From Zea mays (taxonomy: Eukaryota; Streptophyta; Magnoliopsida; Poales; Poaceae), in assembly GCF_902167145.1 (NCBI RefSeq), contig NC_050105.1:138059988-138123987 (forward strand): DNA of 64,000 bases. The letters run 5' to 3'. Of the stretch, positions 43,057 through 55,279 are shown one piece after another; positions within the stretch are counted from its first letter, which is position 1; every line of letters starts with the position of its first letter. A program made the translations under genes and the position numbers. A model generated the notes under the pieces. That model saw only the letters and a program-made list of their open reading frames with translations. It was not told where the DNA came from and searched no databases.

Positions 43057-46000
43057 CTACTCCCGAGTTCTCAAAGCATATCGTAACTCCTGGCATTAAA
43101 GACAAGAACACAGTGTATCAACGGAACAAGACCAAGCAAGCAAGGATAATCGCATTAAATCTGTTAAGACTGGATCTTACCATATCACCGTTGCTAGAGA
43201 CAAATGAAGGATGAAGCTCCGAAACAAGTTTTTCTTCGTTCAGTCTTTCCAAGTCATCAAATGGACGTGATTTTGCCTCACCTGTACTGGAAGGCCTCGA
43301 GCCAACACTTACACGGTGGCGGTCCATCCTTATGTACATCTCAAGTTCTTCGACTTCACAAGACAACTGAAGAGCAACGAACTGAAATAACACGATTTCA
43401 CATCTTCTGTTATTTTTAGGTCCAACTGAGTAAACGAGTAATGTCCATAAACCAAGCAAGATGTTCACTGAGACAATCAATTACCTGTGCAAGATGTTTA
43501 ATGGACAAGGTTGGTCGACAGCTTAGATAAGGCTTTTCCAAGTTAGGTATGGTTTGTCCATCGACAGGAAGGAGAAGAAGAAACAACTGAAACTGCAAAA
43601 CAGAAATATGAACAGTTCAGCAGACCTGGCTTTTTTTTTGAAAGGGAGAGGCAAAAGACTTGCCTCTCCAATATATTAGGAGTAGAACTAACAGGAAATT
43701 ACAAGAAACCGAAACGACTTACAAGACTACAAGCAAACTCCTGAACCAACCTACTGAGCAGACCTATTAGCCCGCCGGACCATGGAAACAACCAACTAAC
43801 TCCATTTACAGGTTTACGTTAAGCTCATCTGGACAGAACTACTGGAGCATGGAAGAAATATACAATAGAGATATACGTCTGGTGTGACAAAAGACCAGCG
43901 ACCCTTTCCTACTTTTTCCCTTGAAGAGCAGAGGCAAAAGGAAAAGGCAAGCAACACCGTCGAAACAGGACATGGACATGAAACTTGCTGTTTTGTTTAC
44001 GTTCAAAAACTTGCTGTTTTGTTCCTCTTTAAAGAGTTGTTCGCTGAAAACATGTTTTGGTTCATGTAACTGTGAGAAAATACTATGTCCAAAAGAACAT
44101 ACACACAAAATGAAAAATACCTCTTTATCCATTTCATCAGCAGTATGGAGGTAATCAACCAATTTTGCAATGCGCCCACTCCTTCCAGTCCTGCCATTTG
44201 AACCAACACTGCCATGTCGATTTTGGCTCCGTGCACCATTTTTCCCCCAAGCAAGCATTTCTCCCTGCAACGGAGAGGTGGCTAAAATTTCTTTTCCACC
44301 AACTAATTCATCATTCTCCTCAAAGCTGTAGTCGATACTGCCAATGGTTCCAGCAGGTGATCCTTGTGGTCCAGACCTCTTCCTGCATCTTTTCTGTCTT
44401 AAATCTGGAGAATGATCATCAGCAGAAGATTGCTCTCTGATTGTCTCTTTGGAATTTCCTTCTCCACTTTCCTCCTCAGAAGAGCCAGTAGGGGCAATAT
44501 CAGGGGGAATGGTTCTAACTCTCCCCCGTGTTCTCCTGTACTTCCTTGCAAAGGCGGTTGCAGTTGCTTTTGCCATGGAACGTTTCTTACCAATTGCGTC
44601 AGACTGTCTTCTGAATGTTTCCTCAATGGTTTCTTGTATCTTTAATGAATAAAATAATGGTGTGTTCATATTCATGGTTAAATATGGTACAAGAATGTAA
44701 AGAAATGAGTTTTGTATGTACAAATACAGTTCTGGTATTTCCAAAGCAGATGAGGTCACCTTTTTATTCCGAATCCTCTCCTGCTCACTGAAAGCAAATT
44801 CCTACAGTGAAAGCTAAATGAGGCTAAACAACAAACTACTAACTGATAATAAGGCTTATAGACATAAGACATCACCTCTTCCTCGTACTTATCAATATCT
44901 GGATACAGGGCTGCAATCAGTGCATCATAATTGGGATCATCCCTCAAAGAACGTCTGCTTGCACAATGGGTGCGACACGCTGGGCATTCGTTATTTCTGC
45001 GAAATCAGCATTATCTTTATTATCAGATATAATATAACACTATTTTATGAATTGAGACAAAATTAAACTGTGAATTCTACTTGTTAAAATTGATTGTGAC
45101 ACAATTTTAGAGAAAATGATGCTTGCCACCATACCCTAGTCGCATAGATTTGTCGATGCAGTCTCTACAGAACCGGTGCAAACATTCCATAACTGTCCTT
45201 GTCTTCCGGATAATGCCTGCAAAATAGAACAGCAAATGGTCCAAATCAAGCAATGAAATTGCCAAACTTCGAACATGTAAATAGTTAGTTACAAACATAT
45301 TTTCTAGTTGGATTTGCTAGGGTTTCATCAAATTTGTTCCTTAGCTTAAGATTAATATACAACCACTTCAGTAAATTGTGCGACAGGTGATAAACAACAT
45401 CATATGACCTATAGGAAATAAAACCATCATATGTGATACATGGTAGGTTTATACAAGAAAAATTAGAGATGAATTGACACTAGAACCAGAAGGGTTACAG
45501 CTAGTGGGTGTATTAAAATAGAGGAACTGTTGTGCAATCAAGTTTTCCATACAATCGCGGTGCAATCAAACTACCAAAAGTAAAGAAAAATTCTCAAACA
45601 ATTTATAGTTTTATACATGCACTTCATTATTCACTCTACCAATATATCAAGTATTAAATTTCAAGTTTAATTCATCCTATATTAAGAGATATAAAAAATG
45701 CTATTCAATATCAAGGATTAAAAATGATAGAATTTCCTCTTTTTATCTCTCTTAACATAGGATGATGGATATAGACTTTAAATCTGATATACTAATAGAG
45801 TAAATAATGTCTTAATTACTTCTATAGAATTTTAAAGAATTGTTCATGACTTTTGGTAGTTTAATTGTATGGGAAACTTAATTACACAACAATTTTTTCC
45901 ATTAAAATAAGGACGACAATAAAGGACCACATCTAATCAAACATTTACATTTGGGGTGATCCATAAAAAATGACACGTATATGCTACAAGTCAGCCATAT

Positions 46001-47516
46001 TATCGTGCTACAAATAACAGGAAGATGAGTTTATACTAGCAAACAGCTAATGCAGAAAATTCATTACAGAAACATGGCTACTTTATTTGAATGCTTCAGT
46101 CATGCGAGAAAACTGAAGAATGAGTGAACGACAATGTAATAACAAAAACACTAAAGCATATTGAGAAAGGATATTCTCACCTAAGCAGATAGGGCACTGA
46201 ACCTCCTTCCGTATCTCTGCTAATTTCACTAGCATAAACCTGAGAGAGACAGAACAGTGCACTATAAGCTTCAGACCATGTAAAACATCAAATATTCCAA
46301 AGTCCACAAACCTGAATAATGATCTTCAATCTATGTAGCACAGTGAAATGCATGTAAATATAAAGAAATGTAGCATCTGTTTTTCTTATTTTAATTTGAA
46401 AGCAAAAAAGACATAGCTAGTTTATCAACCTACACAAAGATCACGTAACACAGGAGGAGGTGAAGGTCGATCTTTAAGTAAAAAATGAATACTGAACTAA
46501 GTATTCAACTATACAAAAGGTATGAGTACTGTAGTCCCAGTAAAAACTTTGTTGAGACTGAAGCCGAGCTGCAGAATACATATTTCACCTTATAGATTTC
46601 TAACGCATGTGCATTGCCGATTGGAAAACATGTGCATTACAAGTCGGAACTGGCAACTCCTCCAGCGTACAGCACAAACACACAAAACATGCAAAACAGT
46701 GGTTCGAGCACGATAAGCGCACTACACAAACAGACAGCGCCGAGTCCCCAGCAGGCCGGCAATCTCAATCCCTGCTATGGCCTGCATCCCGACGGAAGCA
46801 TGCATATGTCCATGCCATCGCATTCCTGTCTAGCTCGAACGCACATGAATACATGATCCATGTCCCGGTGCTTTTGCATAGATGCAACCTGATCACACGA
46901 ACTAAGCAACCATTGCCCGAACGAGTCACCGGTTCCGGTATGCACTGCACCGCCTCTAACGAGTCACTGGCGGGCAATAGGCAATAGGCACCGCCACTCC
47001 GCGGGCAGGCCACAAGCATGCCGTAGAGTAGACAACCAAGGGGGTCCACGGGAATGGGATCGGAGAGATAGAGCGTGGAAGAGGCCAAGAGGGAGGGAAA
47101 GCTCACTCGTCGGTGCCGCCGCCGTCGCTCTGCGAGGATTCACTGTCGCCGTCCGCGCCGCCGTCACCCTCCGTGTCCGAATCTGCCAAACCCATCACAG
47201 CACAAGCCGCCTCTTAGCCATATCCGCGCGGTGATACAGAACGCGACATGCACATCGTGGGAACGAGATAGGACTATAGGAGGGAGGCCGGCCTCGATCT
47301 CGATGCCGTCGTCATCAAGCTTCACTCACCGTCTTCGAGTCCGCCCTGTGGCTCCGGGTCAGTCAACCTCGGCCTGCAGGCGCCCCTGCTCGGCAGCGGC
47401 GGGCGCCCTCCTCTTCCTTCTACGCCTCCACCGGAGGTGGCATCAGAGGTGGGAGCCGCCACGTCGCCGTGGGGTTTCGAAGACAGCGATGGGAACCGGC
47501 GCTTCTTTGCGGGCAT
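43057..47516 (-). CDS. RING1: RING1-type Polycomb (PRC1) E3 ubiquitin ligase, ten coding exons
   Basis: Exons by GT-AG fit (high to low): 47516-47330, 47182-47107, 46239-46181, 45216-45135, 44996-44876, 44801-44760, 44639-44121, 43592-43485, 43381-43181, 43089-43057; phases agree and give 475 residues. The N-terminus is acidic. Then [36 protein letters not shown] and [20 protein letters not shown] form a C3HC4 RING (about 103-143) with the plant RING1 signature. Next is a basic/serine-rich middle. The C-terminus ([41 protein letters not shown]) is a RAWUL ubiquitin-like domain. Known role: with BMI1-type partners it monoubiquitinates histone H2A in the nucleus. Frame is intact. Introns carry a Mutator-type MITE and a truncated LINE. 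First-exon start rests on ATG context only. Confidence 0.93.
43629..43756 (-). mobile_element. 5'-truncated LINE or SINE insertion in a RING1 intron
   Basis: A run of T at its left end (poly-A on the minus strand) is preceded by a GGAGAGGCAA/TTGCCTCTCC hairpin. The 128-bp piece is flanked by a perfect 9-bp repeat AGCAGACCT (43619-43627 or so, and 43757-43765). It lies between coding exons seven and eight and leaves splice sites intact. Confidence 0.8.
45521..45900. mobile_element. Mutator-type foldback MITE in a RING1 intron
   Basis: About 380 bp, flanked by the 9-bp direct repeat ATTAAAATA (45512-45520 and 45901-45909). The two halves are imperfect inverted repeats for well over 100 bases (for example GTTGTGCAATCAAG left against CTTAATTACACAAC right, and AAACTACCAAAAG against CTTTTGGTAGTTT). 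The 9-bp TSD suggests Mutator superfamily. It sits in the intron before the exon with ECLHRFC. Confidence 0.8.
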
Positions 47517-49911
47517 TCTGGCTTTCTGCCCCTAGGTTGTTGGCTCTCGGTTTGCGGCGATGGGCTCGATGCGATGTCCCGCCGCCCCTGGCGAGACTGC
47601 GGTGCTTGGGACGGAGGTAGGGGAAGCGGTGTGGGTCGACGGGGCGGGGAGGATGAGCTGCCGAGATGGTCAGGTGGATGCGGGAGCCTGGAACTGCAAG
47701 GGAGGCGCCGAGGCGGAGAGGAAGAGGAAAATAAATAAACCAAGCCACCAAGGGCAGGGTTCGCGAAAGAAGAGGTGGTCGTTTTGTGGTAGGTTTACAG
47801 GCTTTGTTGGGGTCGTCTATCTCACTTGCTGGCTTGCTGCCGGTGGGGGCCGGCGCCTGCTGCTTCTCTGACTGGAAGCAGCAAGCGACGCACAACGCAT
47901 GCAGGCGGGCCGCGGCCGGCTCCCCTACCGACGCTCCGCGTTCCCGGGGCTGCTGGGACTGGGACTGTCAGCTGTTACTCCGATTCTGCAAGTGACTACT
48001 CCCAGGCGAGGGCTGTATTTGCATACCGCTCGATCCACGTGAGAACGGAGAACGCACAGCACAGGTGTTTTGGTTTCAGATTAAGGCTGAGATTCCTGAA
48101 CACGCACCAGGCAAAATCGCAGCTGCCTCACCGGCTTTGCGCGTCTTGTTCGGCACACAGGCGCCAATGTTCTCGGCTCCCCTCTGTGGCTCTGCTCTGC
48201 CGGCGGCCGGCGATGCGCGGTGCCTGCCTGTCTGGATGCTCCCCCAATGTTCATTTGCTTTGCTCAGGCTGCCGGTTCTCAACCAACCTTTCCAGTCTCT
48301 GGCGCCCGGCGGACTGGCGAAGATCAGTCTAGAGAGTGGACTCGCTTGTGGTTTATCTCTGTTCGTCAGTTTGTAGAACACGTTGAAGGCGAACCATCCC
48401 AGACCAAAACAGTGTAGACTCTAACGTCTGCATAGCTTACGGCAGGGGAGTCAAGAAAGGACAATTTTGATACTGCATGACAACAAACCAAACGACTTGC
48501 AACGGTGGCCAGTGGAACTGACAACTGAGCAAGCTACCGACATAATATACTAGCAAGGTAAGAAGACTGGAAAAGGAAGGTCCACTAAAAACAAATAAAC
48601 CAAGGGTGTTCCTACGATGTGGATGTAGTCATGTAGCAGAAGTCAATTGCACTAGAGCCATGAAAATATTATTCTCCTTTGTTCCTGAAGACGCTAAGCA
48701 TGCAAAGGAATGTTTTAGAATATGCAGCACTAACTAAGATATGTTCAGTTATCCACACAACTCTACTCCTGACAACATTGGTTATGTTGGCGTGCAGAGG
48801 TTACAAGCCCTCAATTCACCTGTTCAGTTTTGTTATCAAAAGGGTTGATCAGAGTTATAAAAAAAACTCTTCAGTTCATTAGGCTACAGATTAATTGTCA
48901 GGCACTCAGGCTGGTTGGTAAATGATAAGTGATGACGATATGCTAACTTTATTAGTTTTTCTCTAGTTTTTTGTTGTGGTTGGTACAGCGTTGCAAGTTT
49001 ATATCTCACTGTGAACGTGTACTCCCTCGTGCTCCTATTTACTTAAGGATGCTGGAGGGAAGTGTTAGCCTTAGCCATATACCCCAGCCGGTCTTGCAGA
49101 GGACGGGCGCGCGATAGCATGGATGTCTGGTCGCGTAGATCGTGCGCTCGTCTGTTGAAAGATTGACTGGGATATATGGGCATATGGCTAACAGGAAGGA
49201 TATGAAGGAGTAGCTAGTCTTCGGGATGAAAGGAAATGGTTGATGCTCTGAGCAAGAATCCAAACTCTAGAAGCTTCTGTTAGCAGAGGGCATAAACTAG
49301 AAGCCAATTTGATAGATATTAATGGCGCAGGAAAATAACACGCTCTTGCATTGCATCTCGCACTGTCAACTGAGAACCTGAAGAGGCCAGCGTGAGCTCG
49401 AGGGACTAGCATGAGATGTGACGGCCTTGGCGGCTACGCGCGAAAGCATTGCAGTACTGATAAGGATCGTGATGCTCCTGTTATACTCGCGGCCACAGGC
49501 CACAGCTGCGCCATCCAACGAGAACAGTCACCATGGTGGAAACATGCACACCGTCGAATGCCCAACTCCACGCAAGTTCAATGGTTCTAGCAGGGATCCA
49601 CAACTCTTGCTGCCAGTGCCAGTGCTAGCTGGTGATCGGCTCGTGGACGCCATGACCAGAGGCTAATACTGAGAACAATCCAAATGAAGCAATCGTCGCG
49701 CACATTGTTCTACTAGTCTCCCCGGTTCACCGGATCCGCAGGCCTTGCTGGATGCCAGCGTGCAGCAATTACGAGCTGGAGCTAGCGGACATTAGCAAAC
49801 TAGAATACTAGATACGAGGTAGTGACAGGGTCGTCGGATCGCCTTGACGGCCACGCGAAACAATCCGGGAGAGGTCGGAGAGGGTGAGAGATGACAGGGA
49901 GCGGCGCTTAC
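47517..49911. other. Upstream region of RING1, no confident gene
   Basis: 47517-47700 is likely RING1 5' UTR and promoter (GC-rich, no clear TATA). ORFs on both strands in 47420-48380 are GC-driven and lack family likeness. 48400-49800 is mixed, without recognisable domains; small TE pieces are possible. Confidence 0.4.
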
Positions 49912-50338
49912 TCATCCATGGTGCCGGCGCGCATAGGATGATAGGAACGACTCGATGTAGGTGTCGGTTCAGTCTCGTCTGCCGCGGCCACCCACCTGCT
50001 CGTCGTCGCGATCTGCGAAACTGCCCAAACAAAACGGAACATATCAGACATATCCACAAGTCCACAACCCAGGACAGCGTTATCGAAGACGACGTGTGGT
50101 GTTGGTGTGGGTCGAGAGACAGAGGCGCTGCAGCGCCGTTCATCTCACCACCGTCGCGAGGCTCCCGATGAGACGATCTCTCCTGACGCACGGACTTCCC
50201 ATCCATCTCACGTGAGGCTCCGTCCCTGCTTCCGAGTTCCGACACCCGCTGGCGGGTGGCGGCGGCGTGACGCACTGCAACGCGGCCGTCGGAGTCGTCC
50301 GGGGTGGGCGACGAGATCAGGAGCTTCTGGGCGGGCAT
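49912..50338 (-). pseudogene. Possible gene start or degenerate copy of RING1 first exons
   Basis: ATG at 50338 opens MPAQKLLISSPTPDDSDG, compared with [11 protein letters not shown] for RING1 in the same orientation 2.8 kb away. A candidate first exon of 190 nt (donor at 50149, phase 1) compares with 187 nt, phase 1, in RING1. A candidate 136-nt intron compares with 147 nt, and the next exon ends at GATGA before GTAAGC, compared with GACGA before GTGAGC. In this copy the second exon meets a stop in every joined frame tried. It could also be a real unrelated small gene or a non-coding 5' exon. Confidence 0.35.
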
Positions 50339-50810
50339 TTCGCGTCCAGGAGGACGCCCACCGACTCCTCCCGGCGGCTGCAGCGGCGTTCCTCCCCCGG
50401 GGCGCTGGGGAAGGAGGGGACGTTGGTTTCGTGGAGAGAGACGAGAGCGTGAGGAAAGGGTGGGTGTACAACTGCGTGGGCGCAGGGTAGAGGGAGACGG
50501 AGAATTGGAGACAGAACGAAGACGCGTTCGCGTTGGAGATGTGTAAAAAAACTAAAAGTTGGATTAGACTGTTATCGGCCCGGCCCACTTTATTCTGGCC
50601 TGTCGCGGGCTCGCCGCTTGCAGATTAGGCAAAAATCAAAATGATTTCCCGTTTGGCGGGCACCCCCGTCATTCCCGGGCATTTCGAATTTGAATTTTGA
50701 TGAGAACGCCGAGCCCCGCCAGTGTCGTCAGTCATCACCAATTCACCAAGACTCACCAGCCCGCTCGTCGGCTCTCAGATCTACTATACCCGTCTAGACT
50801 CTGCTCCGCC
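50339..50810. promoter_or_regulatory. Divergent promoter interval
   Basis: About 470 bp separates the minus-strand ATG at 50338 from the plus-strand ATG at 50811. GC-rich near both starts; no TATA box seen. If the minus unit is real, this is a bidirectional promoter. Confidence 0.4.
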
Positions 50811-52407
50811 ATGGATGACAGCGCCGGCGAAGCCGATGGCCGAAGTCAGGTGAGCCGAAATCGTGGAGCCCTCCTTTCTTCTGCTCCCCAACCCTTATCG
50901 CGGTCAAGTACGGCACTCGCCGGGGGAATCGCTCCTCCAGGCCGCTCGCTCACCCGCGATTTCTGTTGTTGCAGGTTTACGTGTGCAGTTCGTACCCCCT
51001 TTCGTTCCCTTCCCGTGCGTTCCCTTCCATCCCTCGCGAACCTTAGCGTTTTCTTGGCGCGTCGATTTTGGATCTCTGACTGTGCTGACGCTTTGTTGGG
51101 CGTTTTGTTTCTTCGTCAGAGCCGCCGGACATCAAGAATTGGTTCTCGAGCTATGTTTATGACTCTCCTGAGGTTACGGAGCATGTTGCTGATCACGACG
51201 GCGGCGACGGCAGCGAGACCCAAGACCCATTCGAGGTAATTATTATTTTTCGCTGCCAATCTCATCCTCCTACCTATTAGGCTATTAGCCCAGCTAGCTG
51301 TATACTTTGGTTTCGTTACCGTGTACCCAGCATTCGTCATTAAAACGTTCTCTCCAGGATGGTGGAGTTGCTTTGACAGAAAGTGGTTTTGGAGGCCAAT
51401 CTGAGCCTGAGAATTTTCCTAGAAAATATTTGGTCCCGGTCGATGGGAATGCGACGAAGCCCGCCCCCAAAAGGAAGCAAAGCCTGCGGGCGTTGTTTGG
51501 AGCGAGTTTTCTTAGTGAGGTTGAGGAAGTTAATGCAACTGAAAGTCATGGTCTGTTCCCTGTGCAGCTAAATGCACTGAAGCACGTGCCAGATTGTAGA
51601 AGCCTTCCTCTTAATGAAATATGTGAGACGCATTCAGAAAAAATAGATTGCACAACAAGCTTGCCTGATGCTACTAGACATAGCCAAGAAGCCACAATTG
51701 AGCACAAGGCGCTGGTCAATTTTGATCGTATTAGTTCAGCTGACACTCGAGAAAGCACCCCTGCAGATGAGGAGGTTGAGAGTAAAACGTCTGCTAACTG
51801 TGATGATGCACTTTTGGCTGATACTGGAGAAGGCTTTGCAGAAGACATCAACGGCCATATTGAATTGCCTGGCAGTTTTAACAATATCACTCGAGCTGGG
51901 ACTGGGGAAAAGATCCAAGATGGTGTTGACCACAGCACACATATTGTTAGTCGCAACAGACCCAGTTTAGCTGAGACTGAAGATAATTGTGCATTACGCG
52001 AAACTGACAGTGAAGAGAATTCTCCCCTAGGGGAAGCTGACCGCTGCAAGCTTTCATCAGACAGTAAAAGGCGACAAGAAATAGTTGCATCAGATGGTTT
52101 TATCGCTGTAAAGAGGAAAAGGAAGCAACCAGAGGAACACATAACAAATAAAAATCTGAGGCACCTAACTGGGGGAGAGAAGCAAAAGAGGAACTTAAAA
52201 GAGAATGTCAGCATTCCAGACCAGAAGGTTTTGGTCCAAGAGCAAACCAGACGTCCCTTGGCGGATAGGACTAATTTTTCAGAAGTAAACGCATCTCCAG
52301 CACCAGAGCCGAGCAGCAAATGGAAGTGTCCTCGCAAAGGCAAGCCCTATGTTGGTCGTCCAATGAAGCAGCTCCGGTTGGGGCAGTGGGTGCGCCGTAT
52401 GAATTGA
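50811..52407 (+). CDS. Plant protein of unknown family with KEN box and D-box (candidate APC/C substrate)
   Basis: ATG 50811 in good context opens MDDSAGEADGRSQ (exon to 50849, donor GTGAGC). One small exon may follow at 50975 (VYVC), limits unsure. Next is 51122-51235 (PPDIKNWFSSYVYDSPEV to FE), then 51358-52407, 349 residues ending RPMKQLRLGQWVRRMN. The protein is hydrophilic, Ser/Glu-rich and probably disordered, with a basic patch AVKRKRKQPEE that could be a nuclear signal. Near the end lie LKENV (a KEN box) and, about 24 residues later, RRPLADRTN (RxxL with Asn at position nine, a D-box), then a conserved-looking KWKCPRKGKPYVG tail. I do not recognise a named family. The paired degrons suggest cell-cycle regulated turnover, as in securin-like proteins, but that is inference. 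Confidence 0.75.
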
Positions 52408-53074
52408 CACCTCAACGTCTGCATCCTGTTCAGAAGAGTATGCATCATCAAGTTGACAGTTTGGACCAGTTTCAGCTCTTCCAGTCTGTAGGAGCGCATG
52501 TCGCTCAAGTAGGACTAGATCATTATAATATCTTTATGGTTGTAGCTATCTTCTTGTGCTACTGCTATCCCAGTACAATTTTTTCATAGCACCAGGGTAC
52601 GTATCAGCAGAAGACCGAACTGAGACAAATTAAATGATGGGTACCAAATTCTGTAAATCTTGTTTTCAGATGAGATTCTATGTTTTTTTGTTGATGTTTT
52701 GCGAATCTCTGTTGATATTAGAATACATGGGTGAACTTAGAACTTGTAGAAGTTAGCTATATCATGCAATCTATCAATTGTTTATCTATATATATTATAT
52801 GGAGTGGTGTATGTTTGTATCTATGTTTATGTCTAGAATAATGTTGTTTTTGAAATGGAGCAAGAAATCTGGAATGAATAGATCAAATAGGGAATATGTC
52901 ATACCTCAATAATAAAGACGACTGTGATTTACCATCCGTCTTTAAAAAACCGATTTGTAGAGATAGCTCTGAATTCAGAACCATCTTTGAAAATACAGTT
53001 ACTAAAGATGGATAGGCAACTACCTCTGTAAATCGCTGATGCATAGAGGTGCCTATAGAGGCATCCCAGTCTCC
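52408..53074. other. 3' region of the KEN/D-box gene and repeat remnant
   Basis: 52408-52860 is likely 3' UTR and AT-rich spacer. 52920-53066 has an imperfect inverted arrangement (CCATCTTTGA with TAAAGATGG) that resembles the end of a larger DNA transposon; not assigned. Confidence 0.4.
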
Positions 53075-53270
53075 CAGTGGCGGACCCAGCTGCTATGTTT
53101 AGGGTGTGCCAAGAAAAAAATAAAAAAACAAACAAAAAACAAGGATCAACAAGACTCAAACCTTGACCACCAAGTTCAAAATATAGCACTTACACCACTA
53201 TGCTAACTACACTTATGTGATCTTAGGATGTGCCGTGGACCATATGGACCACCCGCTGGGTCCGCCTCTG
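53075..53270. mobile_element. hAT-type MITE (196 bp)
   Basis: Termini CAGTGGCGGACCCAG and CTGGGTCCGCCTCTG are inverted (14 of 15). Flanked by the perfect 8-bp TSD CAGTCTCC (53067-53074 and 53271-53278), as for hAT elements. Non-coding. Confidence 0.9.
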
Positions 53271-53568
53271 CAGTCTCCTAAAATAAAGAAAACTAGTGTT
53301 TTGGTACTTTGATTGTAGAAAAAACAAAGTAAAAATATAGAATTTCTATTCACGCTCTTTGGTTCGCAAGATTTTTTTTATAAAAAATATAGAAAATTTT
53401 CCATCGATTACGTAGAAAAAATTATAGAGAAACAAATCCACTAAAACATTGGCAATAAAACTATCAAGAAACTAATTATGGAGCCTGGGTGGGTCTGGTC
53501 ACAGTAGGCAATGGCAACAAGACGCTCTTTTGGAAATCCAATTGCATCACTGGGAGGTTATCTTGTAA

Positions 53569-53934
53569 GAGCAGTCTCAACACTCAATGTCATTTAGTTT
53601 TTTATAGCATTAATAGAACTACCACATAAACAATTTGGTGACATGACAAGAAAATTAATTAGAAAGAGGAGGAAATGGTTTTCTCATGAGAAATTAGGTC
53701 TACACACAACGAAGACACAAGAAACCATTTTTTGGTGTTGGGTAGGGGGAGTAAGCATCCAGTTTCCATCCGTGGATCCCACACGCAGCTCAGTGACAGT
53801 CTCGTCACATCCACCTTTATTACGACATCACAACAAAAAATTAGCGTTGGAATTTATAGTTTCTATAAATGATTTTTTAGTGAGGTGATGACAGATATGG
53901 AAAGCACTTAGTAGTTTCTTGGTTGTGATTGCTC
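53569..53934. mobile_element. Tourist (PIF/Harbinger)-type MITE (366 bp)
   Basis: Ends GAGCAGTCTCAAC and GTTGTGATTGCTC are inverted with two mismatches, flanked by TAA on both sides (53566-53568 and 53935-53937). Non-coding and AT-rich. Confidence 0.75.
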
Positions 53935-54050
53935 TAATATTGCTCTATCCCTTTTAAAAAACAAATCATAAGAACATCACGGTCAAAAGAGGACTTACTG
54001 AAAATAAATGAACCACCAATTAACATGTAGTCGATTCAGGTAGGTACTAA

Positions 54051-54870
54051 ATGCAAGAATTTGTGTCACTTTGGGAAGCCATCAAAGAGATGCTGCAAGT
54101 GAATGAAGCTCAAATTCTAAACTGCTATTGTGGCCGCATCACTTACCAAGGTCAGCTTAGTGGGAGCATGTCTAGAATTAAAGTTGAAGCCATATGGAAA
54201 ATAAAACCGTGTCTAAATGTCGTTTTTCGCATGGATCCTCCTATATGAGAAGATCATCACAACAAATAATCTGCAAAAGAGGGAGTGAGACCACAACCCT
54301 ATTTGTACTCTGTCATATAGAACCAAAAACTTCGAAACACCTATACAAAAATTGCAGTTACTCAAAAAGCATTTGAAGATTTTGTTACAATGGTTCGAAC
54401 TTACCTCCCTTGCTTACGTGAACCATGATGGTTATATACATATCTGGTGGAGAAGGTGTAGACTTAGAGTTAATAAACCAAGGCTAAGGATTTTCGATGG
54501 GCTAATGGTATATTTTTGGTGGAATATATGGAAAGAAATGAATAGAAGGATTTTTCAAAATTCTAAAAAAGATCGTCTCGTCGTCGTCTATCTCATCAAA
54601 GTTGATAACTTACAATACAATGTGGCATACTTAGTCTTTGTTTAACGGGTCTATAGTTGTTTTCTTTTGAGTCGTTGTGTTTTGTTTTCCCTTTTTCCAG
54701 AGTTGTTGTAGTCAAGCCCTTGGAGGGCAGGCTAGGTAGTCCCTATAATTAGTGTTCTTTTTTACTTCTCCGTCTTTAAATTGGATTTTGTAATAAGTGA
54801 ACGTTATATGCGGAACAAAGAGGCGAAAACCATGTTCCATTATTAAAAAAAATATTTAATTGAATTACAG
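54051..54870 (+). pseudogene. LINE 3' fragment (zf-RVT end)
   Basis: Short broken frames end in the typical last part of plant LINE ORF2: WWRRCRLRVNKPRLRIFDGL and YFWWNIWKEMNRRIFQN (54430-54645). A T-rich 3' UTR runs to an A-rich end near 54845-54860. The copy is 5'-truncated and unrelated in detail to the LINE at 1-2189. Confidence 0.75.
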
Positions 54871-55190
54871 CGACTCTCTTGTCGCCTTTAAAAAAAACAA
54901 ATCCCACTAAAGTCTCGTTGTTTCATATTTTCTATGTTTCTCTGATAAGTTATCAAACACCTTATCATATAAAAGTTTCATTTTTTATTCACCTATCTTG
55001 TACATACATTTTAATTTTTATGTGTTTTTAAACCTCCGCTTAAGAATCTAAAAAAATCTTCTATTTAAGGCTGTTTGCAGCACAGACTACACAGTTTATA
55101 CAATGAAAGTTGATTTGAAATAAGACAGTCTAACCTTCCTCAGCTCACCACTCCCATGTGCATCCATACGACCGACCATACCCGACAGAA
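54871..55190. other. Spacer left of the MULE
   Basis: AT-rich, no gene seen. The likely left terminus of the MULE is near 55190, where GACAGAAAAAACCGAA begins an A/T-rich run; the 9-bp TSD cannot be confirmed because the other end is off the window. Confidence 0.4.
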
Positions 55191-55279
55191 AAAACCGAAT
55201 TTTTTGTATTTTAGCCCTTAAACAGAAGTAAATTCACGTTTAGACTAAAAAAATTTTAAATGCAGTTTTGGACCCTTAG

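Noticed and set aside
47075..48376. Several GC-rich ORFs around the RING1 5' end
   Set aside because: They overlap RING1 exons one and two or its leader in other frames, with no recognisable domain.
49418..49666. 82-residue plus ORF and opposing minus ORFs near 49039-49412
   Set aside because: No domain, weak starts, no splice context; left as unassigned intergenic sequence.
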